Positions 1 through 9,640 of a DNA stretch of 64,000 bases are shown here, piece by piece. Location of the stretch: positions 1 through 64,000 of the forward strand of contig NZ_MWVJ01000015.1 in assembly GCF_002087335.1 (NCBI RefSeq), in the 5' to 3' direction. A program made the translations under genes and the position numbers. Position 1 is the stretch's first letter; every line of letters starts with the position of its first letter. This DNA is from Pseudophaeobacter leonis (lineage in GTDB: Bacteria; Pseudomonadota; Alphaproteobacteria; Rhodobacterales; Rhodobacteraceae). The notes beneath the pieces were generated by a model, which was not told the origin of the DNA, did no database searches, and saw nothing but the letters and a program-made list of their open reading frames with translations.

Positions 1-1
1 C

Positions 2-568
2 TATATCGCGCAGAGCGGCGGTAGAGCCGATTTTCCTCAGATCGCGCTGCGTTGGTATAACCTCGACACGGAAGAAGTGGAGGTGATCACCCTGGAGGGG
101 CGCGTGGTGTCCGTCGCCATGCCGCCACAGCTCAGAACACCTATGGACCGAAAGGCCGCGGCGCGTGTGGCGGTGTTGCTGGCGCTTGCCGCGGGGCTTT
201 TGTGGTTGGGAAAGCGCTGGCTCTGGCCTGTTGTCCACCCAAGGCTGCGTCGCATGCGGCTGGCCTATGATGTCTCGGCGCATGCAGCGCATCGTGCTGC
301 TGTGAAATCCGCCCAGGCGCGCGATCTTACGGGTTTCATAAACGCCCTTGCAGCGCGAAATTCCCGTGGATATCCGCCCTCAACAGAGCTGCTGGAAGCG
401 GTCGAGGCCTTGACGCGCGCACGCTATAGCGACGCGCAGGCTGGGCCGCAGAGCCCGCGCCAATGGCAGAAGGTTTGCCAGCGATTGAGCCAGGACAGGC
501 CAGCTGTGTTCTATAAGAAGCCGCGCGCACAGGCCGATGGGCTTGCGCCTTTGAATCCCTTTTTGTGA
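2..568 (+). CDS. BatD-like protein, C-terminal part (5' end outside window)
   Basis: The frame is open from base 2 and about 188 residues are visible. The first 40 residues look like the end of a beta-sandwich region, with the phrase IALRWYNLDTEEVEVITLEG. A single membrane helix follows (AAARVAVLLALAAGLLWLGK), then a basic cytoplasmic helical tail ending GLAPLNPFL. This order of Ig-like domains, one transmembrane helix and a helical tail is that of BatD, the membrane partner of MoxR-BatA/B von Willebrand proteins, which are thought to act in envelope stress tolerance or assembly of periplasmic proteins. The function is inferred from architecture, and the diagnostic N-terminal domains are outside the window. 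The octaheme cytochrome gene follows in the same direction after about 150 bases. Confidence 0.55.
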   Translation, partial: YIAQSGGRADFPQIALRWYNLDTEEVEVITLEGRVVSVAMPPQLRTPMDRKAAARVAVLLALAAGLLWLGKRWLWPVVHPRLRRMRLAYDVSAHAAHRAAVKSAQARDLTGFINALAARNSRGYPPSTELLEAVEALTRARYSDAQAGPQSPRQWQKVCQRLSQDRPAVFYKKPRAQADGLAPLNPFL

Positions 569-722
569 CCTATGGGACTGGCATCATGGCAATTTCGTCA
601 CTCAAGCGCAGCCTGTGGAGTTTGCGGTTGTCACGAAAGGCCTGGTCTTTTAGCTCGGTTGAACCGTTTGCCGACTATCGACCCGTTTGCCCAAGTGCGA
701 AAGTAAATTGTGCGATGACGCC

Positions 723-2727
723 ATGACCTCCCGTTTCAGGCCCGTTTTTGTCAGGCCCGTTCTTGCCGCCGTGGCTTCACTGCTGATCAGCGGCGGCGCG
801 CTTAGCGCTCGGAGGATGGCGCCACGCCCGCCTATGTTGGCACCCAGGCCTGCGCCGAGTGCCATGTCGAGGCCATGGAAGCCTGGCAAACATCGCACCA
901 CGCCAAAGCCTGGACCGAGAGCAAACCGGAAAATGTGCTGGGCGACTTTAATGATGCGACGTTCACGCACAACGGTATCACCTCGCGGTTCTTTCGTGAC
1001 GGCGAGACCTATATGATCGAAACCGATGGGCCCACTGGTCGCCTGACGCGCTATCCGGTACACAGCGTGGTCGGGATCGAACCCCTGCAGCAATACCTGC
1101 TGGAAACAGAAGAGGGCAAGCTGCAATCGTTTGATGTGGTTTGGGACACGCAAGAGGCGCGTTGGTATCACCTGTATCCGGATCAGGAGCTCTATGCAGG
1201 CGATGGGTTGCACTGGACCGGGCCCTATAAAAACTGGAACGCCCGCTGCGCCGAATGCCACGCCACGGATTTCGACAAGAACTATTCGCCTGTTGATCGC
1301 AGCTATGCCAGCACGCAGTCAGAGATCGGCGTCGGCTGTGAGGCCTGCCACGGCCCCGGCGAAGCGCATCTTTCTTGGGCTGAAAAGCTGGAGGTGACGC
1401 AATCGCCATGGACCGGATCGACAGGCGCTGGTCAGACAGGAACTGGTCTGACTAACACCGGCCTGACTGAAACGGGGCTGACAATTGATATTGGCGCAGG
1501 CGGCGAAACCTATATTCAGCAATGGCCAGCTGCCACGCCCGCCGCGAGCCTTTTGAGGACGGCAATCCGCTGCCAGGCACACCGTTTCATGAGGCCTACC
1601 GCCTGAGCACGCTGCGGCAGGGAAGCTATCACGCCGACGGACAAATTCTTGATGAGGTCTATGTTTACGGCTCGTTCTTGCAGTCCAAAATGTATGCCAA
1701 AGGTGTCAGCTGCAACAACTGCCATGAGCCGCACTCTGCCGAGTTGCGCGCTGAAGGCAACACTCTGTGCACACAGTGCCATTCAGAGGCCGGCAACCCC
1801 GCATTTCCCACGCTGTTACAGAAACCCTATGACGAGGCGTCGCACCATTTTCACGCAGAGGGCAGTGAGGGCGCTCAGTGCAAGAGCTGTCACATGATCG
1901 AGCGCGACTACATGGGGGTCGACGGCCGCCGCGATCACTCGTTTCGTATCCCGCGCCCTGATTTGAGTTTGGAAACAGGCAGCCCGAATGCCTGTACTGA
2001 CTGCCACGCTGACCAGACGGCTGCCTGGGCTGCGGGTGCGATCCAAGGCTGGTATCCCGAGAGCGAAAACCGCGGGCCGCATTATGGCCAGGTCATCGCG
2101 GCGGGCCGCCGGGACCCTGGCAACACTGTTGGTCAGCTGGCTGATCTGGCCGAATACACAGCGCTGCCGGGGATTGTCCGCGCCACGGCGCTTGAGATGC
2201 TGACACGTACCGCCACGCCTGAGCTGGCCACACGGCTTGCGCCGATGTTGCAGGACCCCGACCCATTGGTGCGCGCGGCGGCCGCAGGTTTGCAACGGGG
2301 CGCACCTGACACCGAACGCCCGGCACGGCTCGCGCCGCTGCTTGATGATCCCGTAAAGACGGTTCGCATTGCTGCCGCGCGTGAGTTTCTGAGCCTTCGC
2401 ATCGCGCGGATGCCCGACCGCATCACGCGCAACCTCAACAGGGCGATGCAGGACTGGCAGGGGTCATTGCTGGCCAAGGCCGATTTTCCGGAAACCCAGA
2501 TCGTGATGGCGGGGGTTGGCCTGACCACGCGCAGGATGGGGGCGGCGTTGCAGGCCTTTGGTGAGGCGGTCACGCTTGACCCACAACTGGAGCAGGCCTG
2601 GGTGATGATGATCCGCATCCATGCCGCAATGGGCGACGCTGGGGCGGCAAGGCAAACAGCGGACCGTGCGATCGCGCGCAATCCCGAAAGTATTGAACTG
2701 AACTTGATGCGCGCCGATCTGAACTGA
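723..2727 (+). CDS. Secreted octaheme cytochrome c with HEAT and TPR tail (two frame breaks)
   Basis: This is a periplasmic multiheme electron carrier. The ATG at 723 gives a signal peptide ending near GGALSA. Eight CXXCH heme sites can be read in order: CAECH, CAECH, CACH-type CEACH, a broken CASCH near 1525, CNNCH, CTQCH, CKSCH and CTDCH. After the heme domain come HEAT-like repeats (about 2130-2400) and a TPR-like tail (about 2500-2720). One base is missing near 815 (after the signal peptide) and one near 1525, where the Cys codon of CASCH has lost a base; both neighbouring frames continue the same protein. A Thr-Gly rich insert of five pentapeptides lies between hemes 3 and 4. The electron partner is unknown. 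Maturation would need the Ccm system encoded at 51-53.7 kb and ccmI at 16-17 kb. Confidence 0.8.
1412..1486 (+). repeat. 15-bp tandem array, five units, coding TG-x-T-x pentapeptides
   Basis: Five consecutive 15-base units start at 1412, 1427, 1442, 1457 and 1472. They encode TGSTG, AGQTG, TGLTN, TGLTE and TGLTI. The period is in frame with the octaheme cytochrome, so the array adds a flexible linker between heme sites 3 and 4 and does not break the gene. Confidence 0.85.
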
Positions 2728-3129
2728 GCTCAGCTCAGCTGATCTGACCTTTGGTAACGAGAATTTGTCGCGTAACTGTCGTCTGTCCTGTGCTAACATC
2801 ATTTACATGAGACGGATCATACAGGGCACCATAGGCGGGGCGAGATAAGGGTGGAATGCTGCCAAAGCAGACGGGAGGATGGTTCCGGGGACCAAAATTT
2901 CCGCGTGATCTGTCCAGGTGATCTGCCAAGCGGATTTCGGCGTAAGGCGTTCCGAAGTCAGATCTTTCGGTAGACTCTGTGACGCATAGTGGCAATAAAT
3001 GAACATCGCAGTATTGGGTAACGTAAGTATACTGAATTTCCGAATTAAAAGGGATGCGCTGTTTGTTTTCTACCCGTGCTCTGCCTGTGCGCCGCCCATG
3101 TGTGCTCGGAAAAATTAGGAGGATCACCT
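2728..3129. other. Intergenic region upstream of sulfatase gene
   Basis: About 400 bases without a convincing gene. It begins with a short AGCTC-rich repeat (2727-2742) right after the cytochrome stop. It becomes A/T-richer toward 3000-3060, which is where a sulfatase promoter would be expected. No clear operator or hairpin was seen. Confidence 0.4.
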
Positions 3130-4658
3130 ATGAAACTTAAATTCCTTTTTCTCGCAGCTCTTGCAATGGCTGGCCCAGCCTTTGCTCAGGATGCGGAGAA
3201 ACCCAATATTCTTGTGATATGGGGGGATGATGTGGGCTGGATGAACACCAGCGCATATAGCCGTGGCATGATGGGGTACCGCACGCCGAACATCGACCGT
3301 ATTGCCAACGAAGGTGCGCTGTTTACCGACTGGTATGGCCAGCAAAGCTGCACCGCCGGGCGCGCCGCGTTTATCACCGGGCAAAGCCCGTTTCGCACGG
3401 GTTTGCTGAAAGTGGGTTTGCCGGGCGCCGATGAGGGTCTTTCAGAGCTTGACCCGACGATCGCTGGTTTGTTGAAAAACCATGACTACATGACGGGTCA
3501 GTATGGCAAGAACCACCTTGGTGATCAGGATGTACACCTGCCCACCAACCACGGTTTTGACGAATTCTTTGGCAATCTGTACCACCTGAACGCTGAAGAA
3601 GAGCCCGAAAACCCTGACTACCCACAGTCGGCTGAATTTCGTGAGCAGTTTGGTCCGCGCGGTGTGATCCGGTCGACATCGGATGGTGAGCTGGAAGACA
3701 CCGGACCGCTGACGAAAAAGCGCATGGAGACCGTGGACGAGGAAATCCTCACTGGTGCCATCGATTTCCTTGATCGCGCAGCGCAGGACGACCGCCCCTT
3801 TTTCTTGTGGTTCAACACCACGCGGATGCACGTCCACACCCGCCTCAAACCTGAATCCGAAGGGTAACCGGCCTTGGCATCTATGCCGACGGTATGGTCG
3901 AGCATGACAAGCACGTGGGGCAGTTGCTCGACAAGCTGGATGAGCTTGGCATGGCGGACAACACGATCATTATGTATTCGTCCGACAATGGGGCCGAGAC
4001 CTTTACCTGGCCGGATGGTGGCACAACACCGTTCCGCAACGAGAAGAACTCTAACTGGGAAGGTGGCTACCGCGTCCCGACCATGATCAAATGGCCGGGC
4101 GTGATTGAGCCGGGCACGGTCTATAACGACGTCTTCAGTCATGAAGACATGCTGCCGACCCTGCTGGCCGCCGCAGGCGAGCCAGACGTGTCGGAAAAGC
4201 TGATGGCAGGTCATTCGGCCATTGGTCGTGACTACAAGGTGCACATCGACGGCTACAACCTGATGCCCTATTTTAAGGGCGACGTTGATGAAGGCCCGCG
4301 CAAGGAGTTCTTTTACTGGACCGATGACGGTGAGCTTGCCAACCTGCGCTATGGTCGCTGGCAGATGGTGTTCATGGAACAGCGTGTCACGGGCTTTGGT
4401 GTATGGGAAGAGCCGATGGTGACCCTGCGTCTGCCCAAGCTGTTCGATTTGATCGGGGATCCGTTCCAGCGGGCCGATTTTGAATCCTCTTACTACGATA
4501 TGTGGCGCTTTGACCGGGCGTTCCTGATCCTGCCAGCGGTGAACTATGTCGCCCAGCATCTGGCGACCTACCGGGAGTTTCCACCGCGTCAGGAAGCGGG
4601 CAGTTTCAACCTGAATGCCGTGCTTGAAACGCTGCAGAGCAACCCAAGCTCGAACTAA
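3130..4658 (+). CDS. Secreted arylsulfatase family protein (one frameshift)
   Basis: A predicted periplasmic sulfatase that hydrolyses sulfate esters. The ATG at 3130 follows a strong AGGAGG ribosome site and starts a clear signal peptide (LFLAALAMAGPAFAQ). Metal-binding Asp residues are in VIWGDDVGW. The catalytic formylglycine site reads CTAGRAAFITG, the C-x-A-x-R variant rather than C-x-P-x-R, so a maturase must convert the Cys; none is in the window. GKNHLGD and YSSDNGAE are further family motifs. The frame breaks near 3864: restoring a fourth G to a GGG run joins LKPESEG to VTGLGIYADGM. The mature length of about 500 residues is normal for the family. It ends before a strong terminator. 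Neighbours are the octaheme cytochrome and a secreted phosphatase. The substrate is unknown. Confidence 0.88.
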
Positions 4659-4668
4659 GTAAGCTGTG

Positions 4669-4703
4669 AAAAGACCCGCTGGCGCTATGCTGGCGGGTCT
4701 TTT
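4669..4703 (+). terminator. Rho-independent terminator after sulfatase
   Basis: An 11-bp inverted repeat (AAAAGACCCGC / GCGGGTCTTTT) encloses a 13-base loop and ends in a T-run, 10 bases after the sulfatase stop. Confidence 0.85.
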
Positions 4704-4733
4704 CCGGGCTGGTATACCGGTTTTACATTCCAG

Positions 4734-4766
4734 CCGAAACTTGGCCAAAACTTAGCCAAAGATCTG
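4734..4766 (+). repeat. 11-bp tandem array, three degenerate units
   Basis: The units CCGAAACTTGG, CCAAAACTTAG and CCAAAGATCTG lie end to end in the short leader of the PafA-like phosphatase gene. Being outside a gene, the 11-base period is not a multiple of three. Confidence 0.6.
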
Positions 4767-4788
4767 TATTTTAACTTGGGGAAAGATC

Positions 4789-6476
4789 ATGCTCCGCATC
4801 CTTGCCGCCGCTGGCGTCACAATTTTTTCAGCTGGACCGTTACTCGCACAGCAGGCGGCCTCTCCGCCCAAACTGGTGCTGCAAATTACGGTTGATCAGT
4901 TGCTTGGCGATCTGATGCATCGCTTTGGCGCCGGGTTTGGGGAAGGTGGGTTCAACGCCCTTCTGAACAATGGGCTGCACTATGCCAACGCACATCATCG
5001 TCACGCCAATAATGAAACCATCGTCGGGCATACGACGCTGTCGACCGGAACGGATCCGGGCATCCACGGCATGGTGGCAAATCTGTGGTTCGACCGCGAT
5101 AGCGGGACGACGTTTTACAATGTGAAGGACCCGGATAATCCGCTTGTTGGTGCCGCCGGTATCGACGAGAGCACCGAGATCGACCCGACGCAGCGGGCTG
5201 CCACCACGGACGGCCGGTCGCCGCGTAACATCCTGACCTCGACGATTGGCGATGAGATCAAATTGCATTACGGGCCAGAGGTGAAAGTGTTTGGTGTCTC
5301 CGTCAAAGACCGCGGCGCGATTTCCTTCGCGGGTCATTCCGGTCAGGCCTATTGGTTTTCCAAGGCTGAAGGCCGTTTTGTGACCAGCACGTTTTACCGC
5401 GAGGACTATCCGGCATGGATGCGCGCATGGGCTCAGAAAGGCGTGGTGGAAAGCTATGCCAATACCGACTGGACTCTCATGCTGCCGCCAGAGACGTATT
5501 CTTTTGCCGATCGCGATGATCAGGCGTGGGAAACCGATTTTCCTGGATGGGGTCAGACCTTTCCGCATAGTTACGGTCCGGTCGATGCCAAATATTACAC
5601 CACGCTTTTGACGCTCAGCCCGGCAGGCGATGAAATTACGGTTGATTTTGCCAAGGCGCTGATTGACGCGGAAGGCATCGGTCAGGATGAGGTGCCGGAT
5701 TTCCTGTCGGTCAGCCTGTCCTCTACCGACTATGTGGGACATCTCTTTGCCCCTCCAGCTTTGAGTCGGAGGATAACCTGAAACGGCTAGATGCCGCCCT
5801 GGCGGATTTGCTTGGCTTTGTTGATGAAACCGTCGGACTTGAAAACACGCTGGTGGTGCTGTCGGCCGATCATGGAGCCCCCGAGGCTCCGGGATACCTG
5901 GCGACGCTTGGAATAGAGGCGGAGACCTTCAGCTTTCAGGAGGTCGATACTACGTCGGGCTTTGCGCGCCTCGGGCGTGAATTCGGGCTGAGTAATGAGC
6001 TGATTGAGAGTTTCACCAATCCCTATCTCTATCTTAATTACGGCGCGATTGCCGCGGCTGGCCTGAATGTGGCCGAGGTTGAGGCTGCGGTGGCACAAGA
6101 GTTGCAGAAGCTGCCTGGCATTGCGCTGGCTATCGGGAGCTCGGCATTGCGGGCAGGTGCGGCCCCCGACACGGCTGTCGGCAAGGCGGTGATGGCCAAC
6201 TTTCACCCTGACCGGTCGGGCGACATTTATGTAGTCTTTGAGCCGCATTGGTTCGTCGCGGATTTTGACGGTTTGCACGTGGCCTCGGCGCATGGTTCAC
6301 CCTGGACCTACGACAGCCATGTGCCGGTCATCCTGTCAGGAGCAGGGGTGCGCTCCGGTGTTGTCCATCGGCGGGTGGAAACGGTTGATGTCGCAGCAAC
6401 CATCGCGGCGAAAATGCGGGCTAAAATGCCCAGCGGTGCAGTCGGCGTGCCGCTTGCAGAAGCGGTTGAGCAATAA
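4789..6476 (+). CDS. Secreted PafA-like alkaline phosphatase family protein (one frameshift)
   Basis: A periplasmic phosphomonoesterase or phosphodiesterase of the type I nucleotide pyrophosphatase superfamily. The ATG at 4789 follows GGGGAAAG and opens a signal peptide ending LLAQQ. The N-terminal part carries LVLQITVDQLLGD (first metal Asp) and HANNETIVGHTTLSTGTDPG, where the Thr after NNE is the expected nucleophile. The second half carries LSADHGAPEAPG (metal Asp-His) and, near the end, SAHGSPWTYDSHVPVILSG (metal His residues). The frame breaks near 5752, where one G is missing from a GG pair; repair joins TDYVGHLF to GPSSFESEDN. Length after repair is about 560 residues, as in PafA. It probably works with the neighbouring sulfatase on phosphate and sulfate esters of organic matter. 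Confidence 0.85.
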
Positions 6477-6561
6477 CGGCTGAGGCCAGTGCTACGGCTG
6501 GGGCGCAAGCATTTTGTAGATGCCCGAAAAGAAGAAGAGCCAAGGGAGGGGCTGTCCAGCC

Positions 6562-8397
6562 CTAGGTCTCTTTAGCAGCGCTGCCAGTGGAAGTCGTGCC
6601 AGTGGAAGTCGTGCCAGTGGGAGCCGTACCAGTTGCAACCTTGCGGATTTCGGACAGTAACACGGACTTTTTGACTGGCTTGGCGATGTAGCCGGCAATG
6701 CCAAGCGCGAGATATCGCGCCCGATCCTCTGGTGCTGCGTTTGCTGTGAGCATGATCACGGGCGTGGCCGCGATCCGACCGCCGCGCCGCGCCATTTCCG
6801 CCAGGGTTTCTTGGCCGTCCATCACGGGCATTTTCATGTCCAGCAGCACGAGGTCTACGGGCTTTTCCTCGAGGCACGCCAGGGCTTCGGCTCCGTTGCA
6901 GGCTTCTGTGATCTCATAGTTGCCGTGTTTGAGAAAAGCACGCACCACCGTTCGGTTTGATTTGGTATCATCAACGAGCAGAATTGATTTAACCCCCAGA
7001 CCCGAAGGAACGCCTGCGTGGAGCTGAGGCTGGGTTGCTACGGAAAGGGTGGGATCTTCGCTGACTTCGAGGACTTTTACCGGACAGGTGAAGGTAAAAC
7101 AGCTCCCCTGCGCAGGGGTCGAAACGACGGTGATATTGCCCCCCATCATGCGCGCAAAACGACGTGCGATCGACAGCCCAAGGCCGGTACCCGGGACGGT
7201 TGGGGCGTTCTTGTCTTCGACCCGGTAGAAGTCGGTGAACAATTGCGACGTCTGATTTTTGGTCATACCGCGCCCGGTGTCAGTCACCTCGATGGTGAGG
7301 GTAGACAGAGCGCCATTCTGCGTGCCGCGTGCCTTGACCAGGACTTGCCCTGACTCGGTGTATTTAATGGCATTTGAGACAAGGTTCCCAATCACCTGAC
7401 GCAGCCGCAATGCGTCAAACTCTGCGTAGGTCGGGATGCCTTCACCCATGGTCAGGTCGAGCTGCAGACCCTTTTTGTCGGCTGAGGTCCTGAACATCTC
7501 CACGGCGCTGGAGATCTCCAGCGAGGGTGCTGCCGTGGCAGCGCTCAGCGTGATATGACCAGCCTCGGCCTTTGCGTGGTCGAGGACATCGTCCAAAATA
7601 CCCGTAAGCGCCTGGGCCGACTTGCGCAGCAACAAGGTCCGCTCGCGCAGCGTTTCCGTGTCGGTGTCTTCCTCGTCGATCAGTTCCGACATGCCGCAAA
7701 TCGCGTTAAGAGGCGTGCGTATTTCGTGGCTCATGGCGGCAAGAAAGCGGCTCTTTGCGCGACTGTCTGATTCTGCGGCGCTCAGCGCTTCGCGCAACTC
7801 GTCCGTGAGAATGTTAAGAGCCCACATGCTATGCGCCACATAGCCTGCGCCAAGAACGATAACGATCACCGCTATGACGCTTTCTGCCGGGCTAGCAATT
7901 GGCGCAAGAACACTGACAACCATGTAGCCCACAACGCAGATAATGGGCACTGCAGTGAGAATGCCAAAAAACATCCAGGCAGAGCGCGCGACCACGCAGT
8001 GATTGAGGGCGATAATCAAAAGCATCGTTCCCATCAGCTTTGGAAACGGCTCTGGCTGCAAAAAGAGCAGCAAGGGGATCAGATTGAACACCCAAATCCC
8101 GATAAATGCAGAGGTGGTGAGCAGGAGGATCCCGCCCAGCGTCACGCCGCGCTTTAGTTTTCTATGCGTATAGATGCCGACAGCCTCAACCAGAGCGTAA
8201 GCAAAGTAGACGGTTGCAACCGTCACTAGAGGCAGGTAGTATAGCGAAAGGAGAGAGACGAGCGTTATCGAGGCAACCCTGGAGGGAAGGTCTTGTCGGA
8301 CCAATTCATTCTGAGCGGCAACGGAGTTTGTGAGTTCTTGCGATAAAATTGGCATGCGCATCCAGGTTCCAGTGTCCGTCATGTCGTTTCTTACCAT
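6562..8397 (-). CDS. Membrane hybrid sensor histidine kinase with C-terminal receiver
   Basis: A two-component hybrid kinase of 611 residues. Residues 40-190 are hydrophobic and form about six membrane helices with no large periplasmic domain. The dimerisation box AMSHEIRTPLN has the phosphoacceptor His at about residue 224. The catalytic domain shows NLVSNAIKYT, DTGRGM and GTGLGL. A receiver domain from about residue 475 has LLVDD, the phosphoacceptor Asp in LVLLDMKMP, and the Lys of IAKPVK. The protein ends in a Thr-Gly-Ser repeat encoded by a 15-bp array. No separate response regulator lies beside it, so output probably goes to an unlinked phosphotransfer protein. The start at 8397 lacks a clear ribosome site; the ATG at 8382 is an alternative. 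The signal is unknown. Confidence 0.88.
   Translation of the reverse strand: MVRNDMTDTGTWMRMPILSQELTNSVAAQNELVRQDLPSRVASITLVSLLSLYYLPLVTVATVYFAYALVEAVGIYTHRKLKRGVTLGGILLLTTSAFIGIWVFNLIPLLLFLQPEPFPKLMGTMLLIIALNHCVVARSAWMFFGILTAVPIICVVGYMVVSVLAPIASPAESVIAVIVIVLGAGYVAHSMWALNILTDELREALSAAESDSRAKSRFLAAMSHEIRTPLNAICGMSELIDEEDTDTETLRERTLLLRKSAQALTGILDDVLDHAKAEAGHITLSAATAAPSLEISSAVEMFRTSADKKGLQLDLTMGEGIPTYAEFDALRLRQVIGNLVSNAIKYTESGQVLVKARGTQNGALSTLTIEVTDTGRGMTKNQTSQLFTDFYRVEDKNAPTVPGTGLGLSIARRFARMMGGNITVVSTPAQGSCFTFTCPVKVLEVSEDPTLSVATQPQLHAGVPSGLGVKSILLVDDTKSNRTVVRAFLKHGNYEITEACNGAEALACLEEKPVDLVLLDMKMPVMDGQETLAEMARRGGRIAATPVIMLTANAAPEDRARYLALGIAGYIAKPVKKSVLLSEIRKVATGTAPTGTTSTGTTSTGSAAKET
6583..6642 (-). 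repeat. 15-bp tandem array coding a Thr-Gly-Ser tail
   Basis: Four 15-base units (6583, 6598, 6613, 6628) encode STGTT-like pentapeptides at the end of the histidine kinase. The first two are identical. The peptide logic resembles the array in the octaheme cytochrome. Confidence 0.85.
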
Positions 8398-8758
8398 GGC
8401 GGCCTAACGCCAAAGCTTACCACTGGCCGTATTAATGGACAGTAGACTCCTCTTTATTCTTTGAAATTGCGGCTAAAAAATGACGTTTTACTTCGCGTGG
8501 CCAGGTTTCGCCACTGCGTATAGATCATGCAACAGCCATCCGAATCAATCGAATCTGCGTCACTCGAATCTGTATGGTGTAGGAGACGCTTGGCACTGCA
8601 ATGTGCATATCCTTTACGTCCTCCGGCGTCGATGACCCTGTGACCCCTGTGACCCTGTGATCTTTTGTGCATGGGGGAAAAGAGCTGCGAGAGACGGGCG
8701 AGGTCGCAGTCACCAATTTGACTGCTCCAGCCAGACCCAAGTCTTGTGACATGTGTTT
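8398..8758. other. Intergenic region with short degenerate repeats
   Basis: No gene is supported. It contains two or three copies of a CGAATC-type unit near 8537-8570 and three copies of a TGACCCTG-type unit at about 8632-8659. The promoter of the leftward histidine kinase should lie near 8400-8500. Confidence 0.4.
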
Positions 8759-9640
8759 TTACCGGCTAAAAAATCGCAGGAGCGTATTGGCCGTCAGGGA
8801 TGGATTTAGCAGCGTAATCCCGGTTTCGGTGCTGCGAGACCTCATGTCAGAGCTGTCGATAAAGCCCTTTAAGATATTCATATCACCCGTTGTAAGGTCC
8901 ATTCCCGCGATGCTTGGTGTGTCTTCAACGGCTATGGCCTCCGCCAGCGGGCCAATCGTGCGCTCAAATGCAGGCGCGGTCAGAACCCTCAAGGTGCCAT
9001 TGGCCGTTTGGTACTGAAAGCCGCCCTCCAGCGCCTCAAACCCGTTATACAACCCGTCAAACCGCAATCTGAGCTCTGCGTGGTGGGGCTCTCTGGCCAC
9101 GATATTGACGCCACAAATACCGTTGACGGTATTGGGATGCTCTAACCAGTCTGGCACGTAGATCAGCTCGGGGCGGTGTTGCTGACACAAAAAGAAGGAC
9201 AAGCGGGGAAACTGCGCGTCCGGCAGCAGAGCAAGCGTGGTTTTGGTAACGCCCGCGGTGCCATCAGGCAGGGTCACGTCGCGCCCGAACTCCAAATGCC
9301 CCGCCACACAGAAGCCTGCAGATTTGGCGCGGTTTGCGTCCGCTACAGAATTGGTGCTGTGTAGGGCCGAGAGTGCGACGCCCTCGCGCTCTTGCAAATG
9401 CGCATGGATATGGCGTCCAAACCGAAAGTCCCCGGCGGGCACCTCGTCCAGCAAAGTCTCATCGTAGATGCCCATGATTTCCAGCAGGCAGCCATCAAAC
9501 ATCGCAAGACTGGTGCTGGTTCCCCAGGGATGTTTGCCAATCTCTGTCATGTTGAACCCCAGCGATATGAGCCGGCTGCGCAGTGCTGTGATGTCACGCG
9601 TGGCCAAAAGGGGGTGATCTATGCCAAAGGACGCGTTCAT
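8759..9640 (-). CDS. VOC (glyoxalase-like) family protein
   Basis: A soluble protein of 293 residues that opens with IDHPLLATRDI, typical of the VOC metalloenzyme fold. It then has the long Leu/Gly-rich pattern of large single-chain glyoxalase-like proteins (TSTSLAMFDGCLLEIMGIY; ELIYVPDWLEHPNTVNGICG). Such proteins bind or isomerise small hydrophobic or carbonyl substrates. The His and Glu residues at fold-typical positions (H9, E in LEIMG, H in EHPN) could be metal ligands. Its start overlaps the stop of the upstream acetyltransferase gene by ATGA, so the two are translationally coupled. It is the last gene of the leftward lysR-linked operon. The substrate is unknown. Confidence 0.7.
   Translation of the reverse strand: MNASFGIDHPLLATRDITALRSRLISLGFNMTEIGKHPWGTSTSLAMFDGCLLEIMGIYDETLLDEVPAGDFRFGRHIHAHLQEREGVALSALHSTNSVADANRAKSAGFCVAGHLEFGRDVTLPDGTAGVTKTTLALLPDAQFPRLSFFLCQQHRPELIYVPDWLEHPNTVNGICGVNIVAREPHHAELRLRFDGLYNGFEALEGGFQYQTANGTLRVLTAPAFERTIGPLAEAIAVEDTPSIAGMDLTTGDMNILKGFIDSSDMRSRSTETGITLLNPSLTANTLLRFFSR

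Noticed and set aside
3618-4748. A 376-codon open frame antisense to the sulfatase gene
   Set aside because: The sulfatase strand carries a signal peptide, active site and ribosome site; the antisense frame has none of these.
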